This document shows, piece after piece, positions 61,801 to 64,000 of a DNA stretch of 64,000 bases. Both the position numbers and the translations under genes were made by a program. Numbering within the stretch: the stretch's first letter is position 1; each line of letters begins with the position of its first letter. The stretch lies in assembly GCA_964035545.1 (NCBI GenBank), contig OZ037768.1:7927241-7991240 (forward strand), written 5' to 3'. The DNA comes from Bugula neritina. Lineage: Eukaryota > Bryozoa > Gymnolaemata > Cheilostomatida > Bugulidae. Under the pieces are notes generated by a model that was not told where the DNA came from, ran no database searches, and saw nothing but the letters and a program-made list of their open reading frames with translations.

Positions 61801-63714
61801 TAGACAACGTGGTGCTAACTGCAGATGGTCGATATGTTGTTACTGGATCCAACCTTGGGCCACCTCAAGTTTGGAATACTAATGTAAGTTTCTGTGCTAT
61901 ACCTATTTTAATACTTTTGTATAAGCGTATGCATTTTTTCTTAATTTAAATGAAATATTAATTGAAATATTATTCTACAAAACCAGTGTATTTATATATA
62001 TGTGTTATCACAGTTAAATTTCATTGTAAGCTTACATGTAATATACCATATTTACCACATTTTACAGAATGGTGAGATGGTAACCACAATGAGGGGTGAC
62101 TTTATGGGATCAACAGGGCTTCACCTGGCAGCTAATGAGCAGTACCTGGTTGGTGAAACAATGGCTGAGCAGGCGTCAGTGGACATGAATGATATTCAAA
62201 CTGGCAACCATATTCCGATAAGACGAGTAGCTGTAAGACTTTTAATATGTACAAATGCTCTTTATTGTTAAACTTCTTTGAGTTAGTTTCAGACAATAGA
62301 GGCTTCGCTCATCTCTTTAAGTTATCGACAAAAGATTTTGGCCTTTTACATGCAGTGATCACTTTTCTCAAGATTTCTATCATTTAATTGGTGCACAAGT
62401 ACAGGTCTATATAAACCGTCTGCTTATACCTTAGATTGCTACTTTTGTTTTGAACAGGTTTGGGATTTCAATACTGGCAATCCACTGCCCATAGCTGTAG
62501 ACCAGCTTTGCACAGCAAGTTGCGTGTCTAAAGACGGGTTCAAAGTTGTTATGGCTATGACGGATAAATTTGGTGGTGGTACAACCGTGAAGGTGCTGGA
62601 CTTGCTTTCTAACAAAGTCCTCCATGAGATTACGTATCCCGAAACCATAGGTAAGGATTTTAACTGTTTGCCAATATTACTTAGTTAATTTGTTGTTGAA
62701 ATTTATAGTGTCTGATAATTAGAACTTTCTTATCTCATCACAATGCTCAGCAATATTTTGTATTCTTGTAGGTGTTGCCGATTCAGCTTCATGTGTCTTC
62801 ATTTCTCCGGATGACAGATTCGTCGCCGTTGGATTTACCAATTCTTTCGACAATAACGCAAACTTCATTGTCTTTGACTTGTTTAACAAGAGCGGGGTTG
62901 TTGATTCTCCAATCGTAGCCTTGAATGCTGATCCTCACTGCACAGTAATACTCAATCATGATGAAGCTTTAACTGGTACCAAGAATGGAGAACTTGTCAT
63001 TTGGAGCATGAAAACTGGCAAAGCACAGGTAGACTTTACTTTATTGATTACTAATTGATTATTTGCATAAGCTAGCTATTGCCTTTATATAAATGTGTTG
63101 ATTTCAATTTTGATGAAATTAGGAAAATGCTATTAAATTAGTAAAACCACAGTGAGAAAGTGCCATTGCCCAGCTTAATTATCAGCCGTCATGTTCTAAA
63201 AATTATGTGGAGTTTATGCTATAAAAATGACACAGGGTTGTAAACTTCGATTTTCAAAAATTTTGATGCTTTTTTGTTGCATTATTATAAAAAATATTTT
63301 GTTTGAAGAGATATTCTATAATTTTGTTATTTGAACACAAACATTTGCTTTGGCAGAGCAATTTTATAAGAGCTATGACTTCAGTTCTATATATTAGATT
63401 TTTAATGGTGCTTGCATGGCAATGTTTAAAGTTCACAATTCATATTTTCTTTTAACAAATATTTTATATATTTTTTTTACAAATTTGAGCTCTAACATAC
63501 ACATATACTTTACTTACAGAGACAACTTACTAGTGGAGATACTACAATGCTCTCGCAGAGAGGTATGCCTGCTGCACATGACATGGAGGTTAAAGAAGTG
63601 GCATTGAGTGATGACGGAAGATACCTGGCGTCTGCCTCCGCCGATAGAACCGTCAAGATATGGAACATGAGTTCGGAGAGTCTGATGCATACACTACATG
63701 GGCACAATGATGAG
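31088..63714 (+). CDS. Neurexin/axotactin-like LamG-EGF transmembrane protein with cytoplasmic WD40 repeats (3'-truncated by window)
   Basis: 43 coding exons: 31088-31862, 37530-37733, 38507-38673, 39024-39186, 39743-39871, 40303-40415, 40803-40910, 41042-41188, 42095-42234, 42645-42814, 43514-43744, 44287-44534, 44809-45025, 45285-45467, 45664-45771, 45878-46101, 47114-47237, 47736-47873, 48234-48411, 49041-49212, 49518-49662, 49834-49950, 50426-50605, 50818-50975, 51261-51435, 51780-51853, 52348-52563, 52754-52885, 53312-53540, 53654-53940, 54240-54491, 54756-54960, 55371-55579, 55760-55877, 57176-57319, 57664-57767, 58030-58180, 58482-58634, 58810-61883, 62068-62232, 62458-62650, 62772-63028, 63520-63714. 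The phase is consistent throughout, giving 3,624 codons so far. From the domains it is a very large cell-surface adhesion or recognition receptor with a scaffold-like cytoplasmic tail. Ligand and partners are unknown. I do not recognise a named orthologue; axotactin and neurexin relatives are the nearest ectodomain comparison. The start is ATG 31088, not the upstream GTG, because it opens a signal peptide. Confidence 0.82.
31863..37529 (+). other. Gene 2 intron 1 (5.7 kb)
   Basis: This is by far the longest intron in the window. It holds a 21-bp duplicated motif near 32615-32665 (CTCTCTGGCAGCATTTGCT), a pyrimidine-only stretch around 32870-32935, and otherwise AT-rich sequence. No exon with a compatible phase was evident. 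First introns of this size often carry enhancers, but nothing here shows that. Confidence 0.55.
37530..39871 (+). CDS. Gene 2, exons 2-5: LamG-like module A
   Basis: Residues about 259-479. The module opens with IEYSLDFDSQDNTYL, has a Cys pair in DECLGNLDLCPAGYTLSFWI (the hallmark of the LamG-like/pentraxin-type concanavalin fold), a WYHFAATWSDTRGLQVFLNG strand pair, and IIGASPF...GISELKFFAKWM at its end. The same layout recurs five more times downstream, each time split into several exons. Confidence 0.75.
40303..42814 (+). CDS. Gene 2, exons 6-10: LamG-like module B
   Basis: Residues about 480-705. Landmarks are SKTCFGQ and KCDFYISFWIMV (Cys pair and core beta strand), QWYFVEIDRN...SLWINGILV and NNLLIGRRNPG...MFTIDRLDLLQG. 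Five exons, all in phase. Confidence 0.7.
40575..40660 (+). repeat. Interspersed repeat B, copy 3
   Basis: It lies in an intron of gene 2 and shares GCATTATGCCAATAGATTTT, GGAAACCACAACCATAAG and TTAATGCAAACC with the two copies in gene 1. Confidence 0.55.
41720..41835 (+). repeat. AT-rich (TATAATA)n-like low-complexity repeat
   Basis: Irregular runs of ATATAATAT and TATACATGTA with local self-complementarity in intron 8 of gene 2. Probably simple-sequence expansion. Confidence 0.6.
43514..45025 (+). CDS. Gene 2, exons 11-13: LamG-like module C
   Basis: Residues about 706-937. It has the Cys pair NEECYNNLEKCVHGLLIRGW, FLEISFHPKFGLSVFKD, and KFILGGTNDIN...LLVDDLEIWYG. The C-terminal part carries two extra Cys residues (YVCSFRIDSICYTE), which none of the other modules show. 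The module is the most diverged of the six. Confidence 0.7.
45285..47237 (+). CDS. Gene 2, exons 14-17: LamG-like module D
   Basis: Residues about 938-1150. Landmarks are YLVDGLYDQALDVNG, GSGYTVSFYVKPE, DEWNYIIVAWSPVKGLLL and SQFFIGGVNQGGG...VMFDEMHIWQMYLLP. It lacks the Cys pair seen in the other modules. The intron before exon 17 contains a 21-bp tandem repeat that is open in the exon's frame. Confidence 0.72.
46102..47113 (+). other. Gene 2 intron 16 (1.0 kb)
   Basis: Contains the 21-bp minisatellite next to its 3' end; the rest is AT-rich with no other feature seen. Confidence 0.6.
46961..47086 (+). repeat. 21-bp minisatellite, 6 copies
   Basis: Unit TGCTCATGCTGTCTAGACAC plus C, repeated six times; the first three carry CATGCTG and the last three CATATTG. 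It ends 27 bp before exon 17 and is open in that exon's frame. Confidence 0.95.
47736..49662 (+). CDS. Gene 2, exons 18-21: LamG-like module E
   Basis: Residues about 1151-1361. Landmarks are GSGQYVDLGEHSNLWI, LEQCDQGFTMSFRIKP, WTLIDISWTEDDGLQFYVND and RLLVGKAENQAN...YFNGEVDELHFYRT. This module matches the general LamG-like pattern best of the six. Exon 21 begins at the acceptor at 49516-49517. Confidence 0.75.
49834..51853 (+). CDS. Gene 2, exons 22-26: LamG-like module F and short connector
   Basis: Residues about 1361-1596. Landmarks are TAIQLAPSQSIEIG, NSCLNGFTLRFTMKP, WYTLDLSWDDENGMTVYVND and ELVVDTFGIWDA. Exon 26 (51780-51853, 74 nt) is the weakest exon of the model: it is needed to restore phase between exons 25 and 27, has a good acceptor (TTTCCAG) and a plausible GTAAAT donor, but encodes a hydrophobic stretch with no domain signature. 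Confidence 0.65.
52348..53540 (+). CDS. Gene 2, exons 27-29: laminin G domain LamG2
   Basis: Residues about 1596-1788. It has LTIRFQATDEDGLLWYNVDGD, an IGGHKNVSQ motif and FVGMIRDVKFNGSLY, which is the canonical end of a neurexin/laminin G domain. From here on the modules are of the neurexin type, not the LamG-like type. Confidence 0.78.
53654..54491 (+). CDS. Gene 2, exons 30-31: laminin G domain LamG3
   Basis: Residues about 1789-1968. Landmarks are LEVIFTTVEPRGLLLFTGTKTG, YFALEVFDRNLYMVADVGDG, IYIGGHPDFYSL and SGFVGCVSVFQ with the conserved Cys. Two Cys residues upstream (SCDMKFD and AICDEGD) may pair. Confidence 0.82.
54756..54960 (+). CDS. Gene 2, exon 32: EGF-like domain
   Basis: One exon carries the full EGF pattern FCDSNPCKHGAPCYN...FECDCRG...AVCGE, with six Cys. 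It links LamG3 and LamG4 as EGF units do in neurexins. Confidence 0.8.
55371..58634 (+). CDS. Gene 2, exons 33-38: laminin G domains LamG4 and LamG5 (most of)
   Basis: LamG4 (residues about 2036-2193): TTYFDLSLGRD, FSIRFKTMTAEGTMFMTYS, DYEWHTLYIQRRADD. LamG5 (about 2193-2395): ITFLTSRAFIRVP, SDFKIIVLIKTAQRDSLFLYQ, YLAGMIKDGNLQVRFNFGGG, NWHILEIYRKD and PMFIGG, continuing into the next exon with GYRGCMASL. The WHxLxIxR signature occurs in both. The intron between exons 34 and 35 contains the diverged SINE. Confidence 0.8.
55878..57175 (+). other. Gene 2 intron 34 (1.3 kb)
   Basis: It contains the diverged SINE fragment and, at about 56155-56320, loose repeats of an ATACATTAACATA motif. No exon was found in it. 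Confidence 0.55.
56690..56794 (-). mobile_element. tRNA-derived SINE fragment, copy 5 (diverged)
   Basis: The minus strand shows a tRNA-like head (GGAGCTACATTGGTCTAGTA), a B box GGTTTGAATCC and the shared ATTGGTGATG body start, after which similarity fades. It is diverged from family A and may be a sister subfamily. It lies in an intron of gene 2, antisense to it. Confidence 0.65.
58810..61883 (+). CDS. Gene 2, exon 39: 3.07-kb exon with LamG5 end, LamG6-8, two EGF-like units, TM helix, Gly-rich linker, first WD blade
   Basis: In order: end of LamG5 (YRGCMASL, Cys-rich CSQCFHGC), LamG6 (GIGFHFNVSESAGYIKYRY, ISFGFRTCSPNGLL), EGF-like unit near 59718-59817 (DCGPDKQTCQNFGVCENNRC, then CNC...FC), LamG7 (VGIMTYEPNGTIFRVESSDG, WNGILGGLYYNG), EGF-like unit near 60393-60480 (CPVCVNGI, CNCEYTGFAGKCC), LamG8 (LSVSFKTAKGWGNAEILRVE, VIYVGGRF, IIWNVNFNG), a Pro-rich stalk, a transmembrane helix, a Gly/Ser-rich linker and the first WD40 blade. 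The LamG-EGF-LamG-EGF-LamG-TM order recalls the membrane-proximal part of neurexins. The exon is 10-20 times longer than its neighbours and has no internal stop. Confidence 0.85.
61223..61297 (+). other. Transmembrane helix of gene 2 product
   Basis: About 25 uncharged residues (ITVPVIAAIMGGLIFTSAIV then FAAAGM) follow a Pro/Gly-rich stalk and precede a Lys-containing cytoplasmic start (KPGFLALSKGM). With the N-terminal signal peptide this predicts type I topology: LamG/EGF outside, WD40 inside. It falls near residue 3134. Confidence 0.85.
61300..61760 (+). CDS. Gly/Ser-rich juxtamembrane linker (cytoplasmic)
   Basis: About 150 residues dominated by Gly with Ser, Ala, Asn and Thr (for example GGGGVGGGGFNTYNS and YAGSVAGGSVAGSVYG) plus dispersed Tyr residues in YMP, SLYEES and NTWYAR contexts. 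Predicted disordered. The Tyr residues could be phosphorylation sites; this is inference. The dense Gly codons give a locally GC-richer, GGT/GGC-repetitive DNA that stays in frame. Confidence 0.75.
61770..63714 (+). CDS. Gene 2, exons 39 (end) to 43: cytoplasmic WD40 propeller (at least six blades, continues)
   Basis: Blades visible: DNVVLTADGRYVVTGSN...PQVWNT; GSTGLHLAANEQYLVGET... with RRVAVWDFNTGN; CVSKDGFKVVMAM...VKVLDLLSNK; CVFISPDDRFVAVGFTN...FIVFDLFNKSG; CTVILNHDEALTGTKNGELVIWSMKTGK; VALSDDGRYLASASADRTVKIWNM, ending in LHGHNDE where the next blade begins. The last one is a textbook WD repeat with its GH and VKIWN, the earlier ones are diverged. A seven-blade propeller would finish just outside the window. 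WD40 propellers are protein-binding scaffolds, so the tail is probably an adaptor platform under the membrane. Confidence 0.85.
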
Positions 63715-64000
63715 GTACATACACCTTCCTACAAGCTACCAATTTAATTGCTCAAAAACATGATTGAGGAGATCCTCAACTTGGCAAATTGTGCTTTATT
63801 GTTCAAAGTAACCAAAGTGAACGTAGGGCAAGCAATAGACATGAGCTCAACACAAAGTTAAGATGCAGCTAAAACAGTTATATTATTAAGTAGCAGAGTA
63901 TACTTGTGAAACTTGCATATGCCCAAGAATTATTCATACTATACCAGATGAATGGTTTTGCTTACCACTGTGTGATTTGAGCAAAGCATCTAAATGAGAC

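Overview
The window is animal nuclear DNA: AT-rich, with short exons (mostly 100-250 bp) split by GT-AG introns, and two large multi-exon genes, both on the + strand and both cut by a window edge. All gene models below were built by hand from the sequence. In each gene every exon-exon junction was checked for splice-site consensus and reading phase, and each gives one unbroken frame across 43 coding exons. The gene content (a giant muscle-type Ig/FN3/kinase protein and a neurexin-like receptor) points to a bilaterian invertebrate. The short introns and the tRNA-derived SINEs would suit a spiralian, but the sequence alone does not settle the phylum.

Region 1 (70-28333) is the 3' part of an obscurin/UNC-89/SPEG-family gene, about 2,594 residues up to its stop codon. 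The order is the end of a RhoGEF (DH) domain, PH, two tandemly duplicated 105-nt exons, Ig, Ig, a long acidic disordered stretch, FN3, a Ser/Pro-rich stretch, FN3, Ig, Ig, kinase 1, linker, Ig, FN3, kinase 2, stop. Between DH-PH and the kinases there are only four Ig domains, far fewer than in classical UNC-89/obscurin. Both kinase domains have lost catalytic residues.

Region 2 (28334 to about 31057) holds the 3' UTR of gene 1, a poly(A) signal, intergenic DNA and probably the promoter and non-coding first exon of gene 2.

Region 3 (31088-63714 and beyond the window) is a type I membrane protein with about 3,624 codons visible. It has a signal peptide, a LamG domain, six LamG-like (concanavalin-fold) modules, a neurexin-like LamG/EGF block, one transmembrane helix, a Gly/Ser-rich juxtamembrane linker and a cytoplasmic WD40 propeller that runs off the window end. 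A neurexin/axotactin-like ectodomain joined through a membrane to a WD40 tail is the most unusual thing here. Its last extracellular LamG/EGF units, the membrane helix and the first WD blade all lie in one uninterrupted 3.07-kb exon.

Introns carry at least five antisense copies of a tRNA-derived SINE family (three with clear target-site duplications), three copies of a second short interspersed repeat, an 18-copy 13-bp minisatellite, a 6-copy 21-bp minisatellite beside an exon, and a 16-base poly(C) run. I found no convincing minus-strand gene, functional tRNA or rRNA gene, or CRISPR array.
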